Source of the DNA: Thiopontia sp964344785
GTDB taxonomy: Bacteria > Pseudomonadota > Gammaproteobacteria > GCF-002020875
Reading direction: 5' to 3'
DNA: 64,000 nucleotides
Assembly: GCA_964344785.1 (NCBI GenBank)
Contig: CAYFOR010000002.1
Coordinates: 14,125 to 78,124 of the forward strand
Shown: one piece after another, positions 1 through 9,015 of the stretch
How positions within the stretch are numbered: the first letter of the stretch is position 1
How the letters are laid out: the number at the start of each line of letters is the position of its first letter
Made by a program: the position numbers and the translations under genes
The notes under the pieces: model-generated
Seen by the model: only the letters and a program-made list of their open reading frames with translations
What the model was told of the DNA's origin: nothing
The model's database searches: none

Positions 1-627
1 TTGACTGTTCCATTCGATGTCGATGTTGCCATCTTCGGCCGCAGCCATCGCCATGATCTTGTCAGAGAGAATCTTTTCACAGCGAAAGCTGTCACGTCGG
101 TGAATCACCGTGACATGGTTGGCAATGTTGGAGAGATAGATCGCTTCCTCTACAGCGGTATTTCCGCCTCCGATCACACAGACCTCCTGCCCCTTGTAGA
201 AAAAGCCATCGCAGGTTGCACAACCGGAGACTCCCTTGCCCATGAAGGCCTGTTCAGATTCCAGTCCCAGATACATTGCGGAGGCACCCGTGCAGACGAT
301 CAGTGCATCACAGCTGTAGGCACCCATATCGCCTTTGAGCTGGAAGGGGCGCTGGCTCGTATCTATACTTTGAATCATGTCGAAGATGACCTCGGTTTCA
401 AAGCGCTCCGCCTGCTTCAACATGCGATCCATCAGTTCAGGGCCTTGAACACCCTCAGGCTCACCCGGCCAGTTATCGACGTCCGTTGTGGTTGTGAGTT
501 GTCCGCCCTGCTGCATCCCGGTAATCAGGACCGGTTTCAGGTTGGCGCGCGCGGCATAGATCGCAGCGGTATATCCGGCGGGACCAGAGCCGAGAATCAG
601 AAGAGGGCAGTGCTTAACATCACTCAT
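1..627 (-). CDS. trxB: Thioredoxin reductase (partial, C-terminus beyond window edge)
   Basis: FAD/NADPH-dependent flavoenzyme that reduces thioredoxin in the cytoplasm. Read on the minus strand from ATG at 627, the product opens with the FAD-binding glycine motif GSGPAGYTAAIYAARA, then shows the redox-active pair CATCDG near residue 137 and the second nucleotide-binding motif GGGNTAVEEA. About 209 of the usual ~320 codons are present. The gene is not broken: it simply leaves the window at position 1. Its promoter side faces a palindromic repeat (family A) and the divergent alanine dehydrogenase gene. A thioredoxin gene occurs separately at 56.7 kb. Confidence 0.95.
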   Translation of the reverse strand, partial: MSDVKHCPLLILGSGPAGYTAAIYAARANLKPVLITGMQQGGQLTTTTDVDNWPGEPEGVQGPELMDRMLKQAERFETEVIFDMIQSIDTSQRPFQLKGDMGAYSCDALIVCTGASAMYLGLESEQAFMGKGVSGCATCDGFFYKGQEVCVIGGGNTAVEEAIYLSNIANHVTVIHRRDSFRCEKILSDKIMAMAAAEDGNIDIEWNSQ

Positions 628-648
628 GATAAACTCCATAAGGTGGTC

Positions 649-807
649 AGGAGCCTGGCAAAAACAGGTTGGACAGATTGCGCCGGATTTTGTTTCGTAT
701 TCAAGGCGTGAAAGTGGGCGCATACTCAATGTATGTAACCGCTTTCACAACACAGAAGACGAAGTCAAAGACAAGCAAGGTGTTCAAGTTGTTTTTGTCA
801 GGCTCCT
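649..807 (+). repeat. Palindromic interspersed repeat, family A copy 1
   Basis: Non-coding element between trxB and ald. The outer ends are inverted repeats: aggagcctggcaaaaac at the left and gtttttgtcaggctcct at the right. The centre holds a second inverted pair, gcgtgaaagtgggcgcat against a downstream cgctttcacaacacag segment. It aligns over most of its length with the copy at 17917-18111. The core (caaggcgtgaaa ... ttcacaacacag) is also found in the family B copy at 9661-9800. Size and symmetry suggest a MITE- or REP-like mobile palindrome with no coding capacity. Confidence 0.8.
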
Positions 808-841
808 TGATACGGTGTAAAGAATTGAGCGGAGATTGTAC

Positions 842-1912
842 ATGAATGGTCTGGTGGTTGGGGTACCATCTGAAGTACGCGCATTTGAAGGGCGGGTAGC
901 GCTGACACCACAGGCGGTATCATCGCTAAAGGCGGCGGGTAGTGATGTACTGATCCAACAGGGGGCAGGGCTTCTGAGTGGATTTGATGATCACCAGTAT
1001 CATGATGCTGGCGCCGAAATGGTCTCGGATGCGTTTTCGCTGTATCAGAGAGCAGAGCTGATTGTTAAGGTCAAGGAGCCCCAACGCAGTGAGATCCCGT
1101 TGCTGAGGAGAGGGCAGCTGCTCTTCTGTTATCTGCACCTTGCAGCAGACCTGGAGTTGATGGCGTTATTGGCAGAGACTGGATTGACGGCCATTGCCTT
1201 TGAGACGGTTGAAGTGGACGGCCGGCTACCGTTGTTGGCACCGATGAGCGCCATTGCCGGAAAACTGTCTGTACAGATTGGAACCCGGCTTCTGCATCAG
1301 CCACAAGGAGGAAAGGGGTTATTGCTGGGAGGGGTTGATGGTGTTGAGCCTGGGCGGGTAGTGATACTGGGGGGTGGCGTGGCAGGAGAGGCGGCACTCT
1401 CTGTTGCATCCGGTATTGGTGCGGAAGTCACACTGCTTGAGCGGACAGAGAGGCGAATCGAAATATTGAAACAGCGTTATCCGGGCATTGAGGGGGTGTT
1501 GTCATCCGGGGCCACGATCTCCGATCATGCAGCCGGAGCGGACCTGTTGATTGGAGCGGTACTGCTCAAGGGCGCGCGTGCCCCCAAGCTGGTCAGCAAG
1601 AAGGTGGTCGCGCAGATGGGGGCAGGCAGTGTGGTGATTGACATCTCGGTTGATCAGGGCGGTTGTATCGAAACCATTCGGCCAACGACCTATCAATCTC
1701 CAACCTATACCGTAGACGGCGTCACCCATTTTGGGGTCACCAACATGCCTGGCGCTGTACCAAGGACGGCTTCTCAGGCACTTTCAGCAGCCATTCTTCC
1801 CTGGGTGATCAAATTATCTCAAGACAAATGGAGAGAGATGTCAGTGCTGACTGAGGCGATCAATATTGATCAGGGGGAAGTGGTCTATCCAGCGCTCAAG
1901 ACCATGATCTGA
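842..1912 (+). CDS. ald: Alanine dehydrogenase
   Basis: Cytoplasmic NAD-dependent enzyme interconverting L-alanine and pyruvate plus ammonia. The N-terminal AlaDh/PNT domain has GVPSEVRAFEGRVALTP and the substrate-binding KVKEP. The Rossmann domain carries VVILGGGVAGEAA near residue 175. Its length (356 aa) is slightly short of the usual ~370. I chose ATG 842 over the in-frame TTG at 836 because a GCGGAG ribosome-binding site lies 7 nt upstream of the ATG. The stop codon directly abuts a family B repeat. Confidence 0.9.
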   Translation: MNGLVVGVPSEVRAFEGRVALTPQAVSSLKAAGSDVLIQQGAGLLSGFDDHQYHDAGAEMVSDAFSLYQRAELIVKVKEPQRSEIPLLRRGQLLFCYLHLAADLELMALLAETGLTAIAFETVEVDGRLPLLAPMSAIAGKLSVQIGTRLLHQPQGGKGLLLGGVDGVEPGRVVILGGGVAGEAALSVASGIGAEVTLLERTERRIEILKQRYPGIEGVLSSGATISDHAAGADLLIGAVLLKGARAPKLVSKKVVAQMGAGSVVIDISVDQGGCIETIRPTTYQSPTYTVDGVTHFGVTNMPGAVPRTASQALSAAILPWVIKLSQDKWREMSVLTEAINIDQGEVVYPALKTMI

Positions 1913-1913
1913 A

Positions 1914-2038
1914 GTAACTGTTCAGCTCACCCCTGAAATCCGCCATTTCCTGCCTTGAAGCGCAGCAATGCCTTTAGGCGGTCACTGACGAATTTCAGGA
2001 GCAATCTGAATCAATTACGGGTACTGGTGAATAGTTAC
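1914..2038 (+). repeat. Palindromic interspersed repeat, family B copy 1, and the remaining gap to 2255
   Basis: Begins one base after the ald stop codon (TGA, 1910-1912). The outer inverted ends are gtaactgttca at the left and tgaatagttac at the right. The inner arms ctgaaatccgcca and tgacgaatttcag are shared with the other B copies, but this copy has lost the central tttatacgtataaa palindrome. The rest of the gap to the FecR gene (2039-2255) shows no gene, RNA or clear hairpin. A 104-codon open frame across it begins inside the repeat and is not credible. Confidence 0.75.
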
Positions 2039-2255
2039 GATCTGAATCGCTGTGCCGGAAAAAGCGGAACCCCATCCAACAAGTCCGTTCGTGTGTGCCT
2101 GGCTGCCTTTGATTTGTACACTGAAGCGTCGTGGATGAGGCTCATTCTGATCTTAGGTCAGGTTGTCGGTGTGTCAAGAAAAAAGTATCAGCACACTTTT
2201 TACGCTCCAAAATCCCGGAATATTCTGCCTGTACTTCGGGGTGCCACTTTCCAGC

Positions 2256-2945
2256 TCAAGGCTGCTTGAATAGAACAGTTTCTACAGCTTGACCCATCTT
2301 TTCCGAGGGCCACCGCTCTGGTGGCGATGGAGCAATCCGGGGTGAGTAGACCCGTGTTCCGTAGCCGGGTTGATCGATTACAGTCCGTCCGGCACTGTTT
2401 TCTACATAGATTGCCTTCCCTGACAGCAGGGCAAACTCGAGCGATTCACCATGATCCAGTGAGCCTCCCCAAAAGCCCGTCCCTCGCACACCAATTACTG
2501 CCAAGGGGGTTTTGATCGTAAAGGGGTGTCCAGCCAGGTCGGCGATGCGTCCCGTGTCTACCTTGAAAGCGCCTGATGAAATGTAAGTGCTGGCCAGGCC
2601 GGACCCTGCTTCGCCATCGTAACGATACTGCCTGAACTCGACCTGGGAGAGTGAGCCGGCAGTAATCAGTGCATCATCAATCATCTGCAGGGTGATCCGG
2701 GTATCCGGTTTCGAGTGTAGTCGGTCACCCTCGAAAATCTGATCCCCAGTTGAGAGTTCACGGTCAGTACTTGTCGTTGAAACAAGAACGGTACCTTGCA
2801 GTTGTGTCACCACACCGATCAGATGAGGCCGATCCTGTCTGTTGCTCTCTTCCCCGCTCAAGGATGGTGGCAGAGCGACAAGCGCAAGGAGGAGGGTCAG
2901 CACAGGTGCAACAAGGCGTGGTTGTGTATGTATCGGATGGTTCAT
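2256..2945 (-). CDS. Exported FecR-domain protein
   Basis: A 229-residue protein with a signal peptide (hydrophobic VLTLLLALVALPPSLSG, residues ~14-30) and a FecR domain (IGVVTQLQGTVLVST ... GDQIFEGDRLHSKPDTRITLQM ... FTIKTPLAVIGVRGTGF). In classical systems FecR is a membrane anti-sigma regulator. This form lacks a cytoplasmic anti-sigma part and has no sigma factor beside it, so it is more likely a periplasmic or surface FecR-like protein of unknown role. I chose ATG 2945, just before the signal peptide, rather than an upstream start at 3023 that would add a non-signal-like N-terminus. Confidence 0.75.
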   Translation of the reverse strand: MNHPIHTQPRLVAPVLTLLLALVALPPSLSGEESNRQDRPHLIGVVTQLQGTVLVSTTSTDRELSTGDQIFEGDRLHSKPDTRITLQMIDDALITAGSLSQVEFRQYRYDGEAGSGLASTYISSGAFKVDTGRIADLAGHPFTIKTPLAVIGVRGTGFWGGSLDHGESLEFALLSGKAIYVENSAGRTVIDQPGYGTRVYSPRIAPSPPERWPSEKMGQAVETVLFKQP

Positions 2946-3127
2946 GCAACTTCGGTGAGTCGTACTATCGGGCGGCTTGCAGATGGATCTATACAGTCTC
3001 GGCGACAATCTCAGTCTCGTCAAATAAATTGCGAATGGTGTAAATACGCTCTAACAGCACAAATGGTTCAGTGTTCAGGCCGATTCCGGTAAAATTCTTC
3101 GTTTTTCTAAAGCCGAGGGAAAAGCAG

Positions 3128-5443
3128 TTGGCGCGTACGAAGAGACAGGAAGAGCATAACCCGGCCAGCCGAACAGGTCGTGGCATGAGAGAGGGGGCGC
3201 TTTTTCTCAGCGTTGCCGTAACGCTCTATCTGTGGGCATCACTCTATACTTTCAGCCTCAATGATCCGGCATGGAATTTTGCGGCACCGGTCACTCAATA
3301 TCACAATTCAGGCGGTGTCTTCGGTGCCTGGTTTGCCGACATCCTCTTCACCATCCTGGGAATCATGGCATGGCTGTTGCCGCCAGTGGTTGGCTGGCTG
3401 GGGTGGCTGCTGTTTGTCGACCGGGCGCGCCTGCTCCGTTTCGATCCCCACCTGCTGGCAATTCGGGTGGGTGGGTTTCTGATGACGGTTTTGGGCGGCG
3501 CAGGGCTATCCTATCTCCATTTTCACCGTTTTGATCAGGTGCTGCCTGCCAAGACCGGTGGTGTTCTGGGGGATTGGATCGGCAGCCTCTTCCTGTCGGT
3601 GATCGGTTCTTTCGGCAGTACGATTTTTCTATTGGCACTCTTTCTTACCGGGATGTCGCTCTTTACCCACCTCTCCTGGTTGGTGGTGATGGAGCGGATT
3701 GGTGCAGCAGTACTGGAAGGCATGTTGAGACTGCGTTCCATTCCGGAAAAGCTGAATGAGATCAAGGCAGGGCGACAGGCCAGAGAAGAGAGAGAGCAGC
3801 AGGTTGAGAAGGCGCGCAGCAAACCGCGACAGCGGAAAAAGCCGAAGATTGAGCCCAAGCTGGGGTCGATCGAGATCAGCGAACGGGCACTGAAGGAGAC
3901 TCAGGGGTCGCTCTTCGATGAGTTGACGACCAACTATGCCAGTCAGGGGGACGTTGCTCCGCCACCACTCTCGCTGCTGGATAAACCGGTCTCGCTGGAA
4001 GGCGGGTATTCCAGAGAGATGCTGGAGGCACTCTCCCGTCAGGTGGAACTGAAGTTGAGGGAGTTTGGCGTTGAGGTCGAGGTGGTTGCGGTACAGCCGG
4101 GACCAGTCATCACCCGTTTCGAACTCTCTCCGGCACCAGGTTTGAAGGCGAGCAAGATTACCAACCTCTCCAGTGATCTGGCCCGTTCATTGACACTCCA
4201 GAGTGTCCGTGTGGTGGAGGTGATTCCCGGTAAATCGACGATTGGCCTCGAGATACCCAACGAGATACGTGAGACGGTCTCTCTGTCGGAGATCCTGGCT
4301 TCAAACGAGTACGACAAGTCGAAGGGCGAACTCTCACTGGCATTGGGCAAGGATATCTCCGGGCAACCGCAAGTTGCCAATCTTGCCAAGATGCCCCATC
4401 TGCTGGTTGCAGGCACGACAGGTTCCGGTAAGTCCGTCAGTGTCAATACCATGATCTTGAGTCTTCTTTTCAAATATTCACCGGAGCATGTGCGGTTGAT
4501 CATGGTGGACCCGAAGGTGGTGGAGCTGTCTGTGTATGACGGGATTCCTCATCTGCTGGCGCCTGTTGTTACGGACATGAATGAAGCAGCCAGTGCACTG
4601 CGATGGAGCGTGGCGGAGATGGAGCGGCGCTACAAGTTGATGGCAAGCCTCAATGTACGCAGCATCAGCGGTTGCAACAAGAAGATACAGGAGGCGATTG
4701 AGGCCGGTGCACCACTGGTCGATCCGTTACAGGCGATGGATGAGGGGGAGGAGCATGAGCAGCCTCTGCTGGAGCATCTGCCCTATATCGTGGTAGTCGT
4801 TGATGAGATTGCCGACCTGATGATGTCCGTGGGCAAGAAGGTTGAGGAGCTGATTGTCCGCATTGCCCAGAAGGCGCGTGCCGCCGGAATTCATCTGATC
4901 CTTGCTACGCAGCGTCCGGATGCTACGGTGATCACCGGTCTGATCAAGTCCAATGTACCTTCACGCATTGCCTTCCAGGTCACTTCAAGAACAGACTCCA
5001 GAGTGATTCTTGATCATAATGGTGCCGAGAGCCTGTTGGGCCGGGGCGACATGCTCTATCTGCCGATGGGGGCCGGTATTCCAAACCGTGTGCATGGTGC
5101 CTTTGTCGGTGACGATGAGGTACATCGGGTTGTTGAGCATCTGAAGAGTGGTTCCGAACCGCAATATATCGAGGACGTGTTATCCACACCAGAGAGTGGT
5201 GAAGGGGCAACAGCTGCTGAAGGTATGGATGATGCCGAGAGTGATGCACTCTATGACGATGCAGTCCGTATCGTTACTGAGAGCCGAAATGCATCGGTTT
5301 CAAGTGTGCAGCGCCGTCTTCGGGTGGGTTACAACCGTGCCTCCCGTCTTGTTGAGGCAATGGAGTATGCGGGTGTGGTCAGTGCGGTAGGCCCCAACGG
5401 TCAACGTGAAGTGCTGGCTCCGCCACCGGTGGAAGTTGAGTGA
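3128..5443 (+). CDS. ftsK: DNA translocase FtsK
   Basis: Septal DNA pump that clears chromosome termini and activates XerCD. The N-terminus has about four membrane segments (residues ~20-190). A short charged linker follows, much shorter than in E. coli FtsK. The motor has Walker A GTTGSGKS, Walker B IVVVVDEIADLMM and ATQRPDATVITG. A C-terminal gamma winged helix (VQRRLRVGYNRASRLVEAME) recognises KOPS. I prefer TTG 3128, which has GAGGGA 7 nt upstream; GTG 3071 and ATG 3185 are in-frame alternatives. The stop overlaps lolA by 4 nt, so ftsK-lolA-rarA form one transcriptional unit. Confidence 0.93.
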   Translation: MARTKRQEEHNPASRTGRGMREGALFLSVAVTLYLWASLYTFSLNDPAWNFAAPVTQYHNSGGVFGAWFADILFTILGIMAWLLPPVVGWLGWLLFVDRARLLRFDPHLLAIRVGGFLMTVLGGAGLSYLHFHRFDQVLPAKTGGVLGDWIGSLFLSVIGSFGSTIFLLALFLTGMSLFTHLSWLVVMERIGAAVLEGMLRLRSIPEKLNEIKAGRQAREEREQQVEKARSKPRQRKKPKIEPKLGSIEISERALKETQGSLFDELTTNYASQGDVAPPPLSLLDKPVSLEGGYSREMLEALSRQVELKLREFGVEVEVVAVQPGPVITRFELSPAPGLKASKITNLSSDLARSLTLQSVRVVEVIPGKSTIGLEIPNEIRETVSLSEILASNEYDKSKGELSLALGKDISGQPQVANLAKMPHLLVAGTTGSGKSVSVNTMILSLLFKYSPEHVRLIMVDPKVVELSVYDGIPHLLAPVVTDMNEAASALRWSVAEMERRYKLMASLNVRSISGCNKKIQEAIEAGAPLVDPLQAMDEGEEHEQPLLEHLPYIVVVVDEIADLMMSVGKKVEELIVRIAQKARAAGIHLILATQRPDATVITGLIKSNVPSRIAFQVTSRTDSRVILDHNGAESLLGRGDMLYLPMGAGIPNRVHGAFVGDDEVHRVVEHLKSGSEPQYIEDVLSTPESGEGATAAEGMDDAESDALYDDAVRIVTESRNASVSSVQRRLRVGYNRASRLVEAMEYAGVVSAVGPNGQREVLAPPPVEVE

Positions 5444-6060
5444 AACAGCGATTTATAAAGCTCGTCATACTATTGCTGCTGGCTCCACATCTTGCCTGGG
5501 CCAGTGAAACTGCAGCTCTTGAATCATTCTTTGAATCACTGGAGACACTTCAGTGTGATTTCAAGCAGCGGGTATATGACGGGAATGGGGCTGTGGTCGA
5601 ACAGACCGAGGGAACCATCGCCATCCGGCGTCCGGGTCAGTTTCGCTGGATCACAACAGTGCCGTATCAGCAGGAGGTGATCGGGGATGGAGAGCGGATC
5701 TGGATCTATGATCCCGATCTGGAACAGGTGACGGTGCGGCGACAGAAAGGCGTATTGAACAGTACACCGGCACATCTGTTGACCCAGCAATTTCCGTTGC
5801 GTGAGGCGTTCAATCTGGAAACGGTTGATCGTTCGGATTCCCTGCAGTGGATCGAACTCAAACCACTGCAGGAAGGGGGGGGATTCGAACGGTTGATGGT
5901 GGCGATGGCGCAGGGGGCGCTACGACAGATTGAGGTGGAGGATAGTATCGGGCAGCGCACCGAGATCATTCTGGTCGATGTACGAACCAACCGGGCACTC
6001 TCTCCACAGCAATTTCAATTTGTCCCGCCTGCAGGCGTTGATATCGTTGGGGACTATTGA
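5440..6060 (+). CDS. lolA: Outer-membrane lipoprotein carrier protein LolA
   Basis: Periplasmic chaperone that takes lipoproteins from LolCDE to the outer membrane. It starts at GTG 5440, overlapping the ftsK stop (GTGA). A 21-residue signal peptide ends in LAWA-SE. The mature part shows the LolA pattern: LETLQCDFKQRVYD, a beta strand with RPGQFRWITTVPYQQEVIGDG, and IYDPDLEQVTVR. The length (206 aa) is normal for the family. It is followed by rarA with a 1-nt overlap, the usual gammaproteobacterial order. Confidence 0.93.
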   Translation: MKQRFIKLVILLLLAPHLAWASETAALESFFESLETLQCDFKQRVYDGNGAVVEQTEGTIAIRRPGQFRWITTVPYQQEVIGDGERIWIYDPDLEQVTVRRQKGVLNSTPAHLLTQQFPLREAFNLETVDRSDSLQWIELKPLQEGGGFERLMVAMAQGALRQIEVEDSIGQRTEIILVDVRTNRALSPQQFQFVPPAGVDIVGDY

Positions 6061-7343
6061 TGGTGGTACCTCTGGCGGAGAGGATGCGTCCTGTATCACT
6101 GCAGCAGTTTGTCGGGCAGGCGCACCTGCTTGGAGAAGGAAAACCGCTACGACAGGCTATTGAGTCGGGCAATCTCCACTCGATGCTGCTGTGGGGGCCT
6201 CCCGGTACGGGCAAGACCACACTGGCGAGGCTGCTTGCTCACTATGCCAGTGCCGATTTTCTGGCTATTTCAGCGGTACTTTCAGGGGTGAAGGAGATCC
6301 GCAATGCGATTGAGCAGGCCAATCGGGCCAGGGAACTTGGCAGAGGAACCCTGCTGTTCGTCGATGAGGTACACCGTTTCAACAAAAGTCAGCAGGATGC
6401 CTTTCTCCCCCATGTCGAGGATGGCACCTTCACCTTTATTGGCGCAACGACCGAAAATCCATCGTTTGAACTCAATAATGCACTGCTCTCACGTGCCCGA
6501 CTCTACCGTCTCAGGCCGCTGGACGAGACAGCACTGAGAGAGATTGTCGGACAGGCCATACAGCGTGAGGAGAGCAACATCGAGCTGTCGGATGAGGGGC
6601 TGGAACTGCTGATTTCGGTAGCGGACGGGGATGCGCGAAGAGCACTCAATATACTGGAGATCCTGATGCATGCAGTGGATCAGGAGGCCTCCGGGGAGAG
6701 AGTGGTCTCCCGGCAGTTGGTGGCACAGGTGGTGGCAGAGGGTTCTCGCCGTTTTGACAAGGCGGGAGACCTCTTTTACGAGCAGATTTCAGCACTGCAC
6801 AAGTCGGTTCGTGGTTCCAATCCCGATGCGGCACTCTATTGGTTTGCGCGGATGGTGGATGGTGGAGTGGACCCCCTCTACGTGGCCCGGCGAGTGGTAC
6901 GTATGGCAAGCGAGGATATTGGCAATGCCGACCCACGTGCATTGCAGATGGCGTTGAATGGCTGGGAAAGCTTTGAGCGTCTGGGGAGCCCCGAAGGTGA
7001 GTTGGCCATTGCCCAGGCAATCTGCTATCTGGCGATCGCTCCCAAAAGCAATGCGCTGTACAAGGCGTGGAATGGTGTGATGGCTGACGTGAAACAGGGT
7101 GGAACGGCAGAGGTCCCGGTTCATCTCCGTAACGCTCCAACCCGGGTGATGAAGGAGCTGGGGTATGGTCGCGCATATCGCTACGCCCATGATGAACCGG
7201 ATGCCTATGCTGCTGGGGAGACCTATTTCCCGGAGGCAGTTGGAGAGCAGGTCTACTATCATCCGGTTGAACGCGGGATGGAGATCAAGATCAAGGAACG
7301 GTTGGAGTATCTGCGGGCACTGGATCGTGAAACGAGGAAATAG
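6060..7343 (+). CDS. rarA: Replication-associated recombination protein A (RarA/MgsA)
   Basis: AAA+ ATPase related to clamp loaders and WRNIP1 that acts at stalled forks. It has Walker A GPPGTGKTT near residue 49, Walker B TLLFVDEVHRFNKSQQDA, sensor 1 FIGATTENPSFE and the arginine finger in LLSRARLYRL. The C-terminal tetramerisation region contains SEDIGNADPRALQ and KAWNGVMADVKQGG. ATG 6060 overlaps the last base of the lolA stop. In many relatives crcB and serS follow directly; here about 13.6 kb separates them. Confidence 0.93.
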   Translation: MVVPLAERMRPVSLQQFVGQAHLLGEGKPLRQAIESGNLHSMLLWGPPGTGKTTLARLLAHYASADFLAISAVLSGVKEIRNAIEQANRARELGRGTLLFVDEVHRFNKSQQDAFLPHVEDGTFTFIGATTENPSFELNNALLSRARLYRLRPLDETALREIVGQAIQREESNIELSDEGLELLISVADGDARRALNILEILMHAVDQEASGERVVSRQLVAQVVAEGSRRFDKAGDLFYEQISALHKSVRGSNPDAALYWFARMVDGGVDPLYVARRVVRMASEDIGNADPRALQMALNGWESFERLGSPEGELAIAQAICYLAIAPKSNALYKAWNGVMADVKQGGTAEVPVHLRNAPTRVMKELGYGRAYRYAHDEPDAYAAGETYFPEAVGEQVYYHPVERGMEIKIKERLEYLRALDRETRK

Positions 7344-7557
7344 CGATAGAAATCAAAATAGGATAGCTCTTAAGTGTGATGTGGCCTGATCTATTGCTGA
7401 TCAGATCAGATGTCCATTGTGGTGGGAGGGTAGGGGGCATGGTTTCTGCTAGCCAGTCGCCATGTGTCAAATAATGGGGTTATCCAGCTTTTTCCATTTT
7501 GGGGTAGCCGTATTGTGGACAATAATTACCTAATCTAGTGAGAGTGGCTGAATCAAC

Positions 7558-7809
7558 ATGTCTAGTGAAGAGTTGAAAACGTTTCTTGCAAGCTGGCTGG
7601 CGGAGATCGACGAGTTCTCTCTGAAGAGTCTGCATCATCGGTTGATCAAGAATGGTGTCTGCAAAAAGGGGACCTCCAGACGGGACCTGGCGAGGGTCCT
7701 GATGGAGTTGGAGGATGAGGAGGTGTTGAGCCTGATTCGAATTGATGAATTTGATGAAGACGACCGCTTCAAGGATACTCCGATGTGGACTGCGTTCAGA
7801 AATGAATAG
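7558..7809 (+). CDS. Small acidic protein of unknown function (83 aa)
   Basis: I do not recognise the family. The product is soluble, acidic and mostly helical by composition, with a basic middle (HHRLIKNGVCKKGTSRRDLARVL) and an acidic tail (IDEFDEDDRFKD). It has no signal peptide or membrane segment. It stands alone between rarA and the convergent yceD gene, about 215 nt downstream of rarA, so it probably has its own promoter. No strong ribosome-binding site is visible, which lowers confidence. Confidence 0.55.
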   Translation: MSSEELKTFLASWLAEIDEFSLKSLHHRLIKNGVCKKGTSRRDLARVLMELEDEEVLSLIRIDEFDEDDRFKDTPMWTAFRNE

Positions 7810-7838
7810 GGTTGTTGCCGCACAACAGGTACGATGAC

Positions 7839-8348
7839 CTAATGCTTTAACTGCTCCAGTATCTGGAAGGGGTTCTGACGCTGCTCTTCAGGGAGTTCGG
7901 TCGAATCCTGAAGGAATTGAGTTGCGTTGCACTGATCCGGCTCATGACTGACGACGACGGGGATTGCCAGAATCAGTTCATCCTCGATGAATTCATGCAG
8001 GGAGAAGTCGTGGTCATCAATCAATAGTGGTTCATACTGCTCCGGCAGCGTCTCCTCTTCCTGTTCGTGCTGGATCAATGCCATGTCGAATCGGCTCTCC
8101 AGTGTAACCTCCACCCGTTCCATGCAGCGCTGACAGGGGAGATTGACGGTTGCCTGGAGGGTCCCCTGTAGCAGGGGAATCTCAGCCTCGTCCATGCTGA
8201 ATTGTATGTCAATAGAGACACTCCCCTGGTTGTCGGCAAGCATGGATTGGGCGCGCTCCATGGCCTCCAGATTCAGGCGCTGTTGAATCGATTTGCCAGC
8301 ACGGGCAAAACTGATTGGAGAGAAGTGGTCGGGTAGATGGTCGGACAT
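7839..8348 (-). CDS. yceD: YceD/DUF177 family protein, 23S rRNA accumulation
   Basis: A 169-residue DUF177 protein. The family is required for normal 23S rRNA levels and is normally co-transcribed with rpmF (ribosomal protein L32). The family core is visible: LLQGTLQATVNLPCQRCMERVEVTLE with its CxxC pair, then the acidic stretch EQYEPLLIDDHDFSLHEFIEDELILAIPVV. It is divergent from the maf gene as usual. rpmF, plsX and fabH do not follow; the next gene is the convergent 83-aa ORF, so yceD stands alone. Confidence 0.85.
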   Translation of the reverse strand: MSDHLPDHFSPISFARAGKSIQQRLNLEAMERAQSMLADNQGSVSIDIQFSMDEAEIPLLQGTLQATVNLPCQRCMERVEVTLESRFDMALIQHEQEEETLPEQYEPLLIDDHDFSLHEFIEDELILAIPVVVSHEPDQCNATQFLQDSTELPEEQRQNPFQILEQLKH

Positions 8349-8427
8349 GGTCGAGGGAATGGTATGATCTGCACCCCATTGAACGCAACCGTAATCTGAA
8401 ACAGCTTAACTGATAGATACTTCAAAC

Positions 8428-9015
8428 ATGGTCATTCCACTGCCGCTTGTACTGGGTTCCAGCTCACCGTTCAGAAAAGAGTTGCTTACTCGTTTGAAAC
8501 TGCCGTTTGAGACCTGCTCGCCGGATATCGATGAGACGGCATTGGACGGTGAAACGCCACAGCAGCTGGTGGAACGGTTATCGATTGAGAAAGCCCGGGC
8601 CGTTGCCGGGCAGTTTCCGGCGCATCTGGTGATCGGTTCCGATCAGGTGGCTGTCAATGAGGGTCGTATCCTGGGCAAGCCGGGTAGCTTTGAGCGTGCG
8701 GTAGAGCAGTTGTCCGCAGCATCGGGCAGGAAGGTGCAGTTCTTTACCGGCCTGACCCTGCTCAATAGTGCCAATGGTCAGTATCAGAGTGAAGTGGTCC
8801 CGTTTGCAGTGCACTTCAGGCAGTTGAGTCAGAATCGGATTGAGCGATACCTGCAGGCTGAGCAGCCCTATAACTGTGCGGGCAGCTTCAAGTCCGAGGG
8901 GTTGGGGATTACCCTTTTCGATCGACTGGAGGGGGATGATCCCAGTGCATTGATGGGATTGCCACTCATCCGTCTGGTCAGGATGCTGGAGCGGGAAGGG
9001 GTAGAATTTCCCTGA
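8428..9015 (+). CDS. Maf-like nucleotide pyrophosphatase, YceF subfamily
   Basis: Housecleaning pyrophosphatase. The YceF subgroup hydrolyses 7-methyl-GTP and related modified nucleotides. The Maf signature LGSSSPFRKELL opens the protein. The catalytic aspartate lies in VIGSDQVA, as is typical of YceF rather than the SQDQ/DTxV forms. CAGSFKSEGLGI and LMGLPLIRLVRML close the fold. The length (195 aa) is typical. The last 38 nt overlap the convergent HAD phosphatase gene. Confidence 0.9.
   Translation: MVIPLPLVLGSSSPFRKELLTRLKLPFETCSPDIDETALDGETPQQLVERLSIEKARAVAGQFPAHLVIGSDQVAVNEGRILGKPGSFERAVEQLSAASGRKVQFFTGLTLLNSANGQYQSEVVPFAVHFRQLSQNRIERYLQAEQPYNCAGSFKSEGLGITLFDRLEGDDPSALMGLPLIRLVRMLEREGVEFP

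Noticed and set aside
1..820. Long plus-strand open frames at the left edge
   Set aside because: They are antisense to trxB, whose minus-strand frame has clear flavoprotein motifs, or lie in the family A repeat.
1955..2269. 104-codon plus-strand ORF after ald
   Set aside because: It begins inside a family B repeat, overlaps the end of the FecR gene, has no ribosome-binding site and no protein-like pattern.
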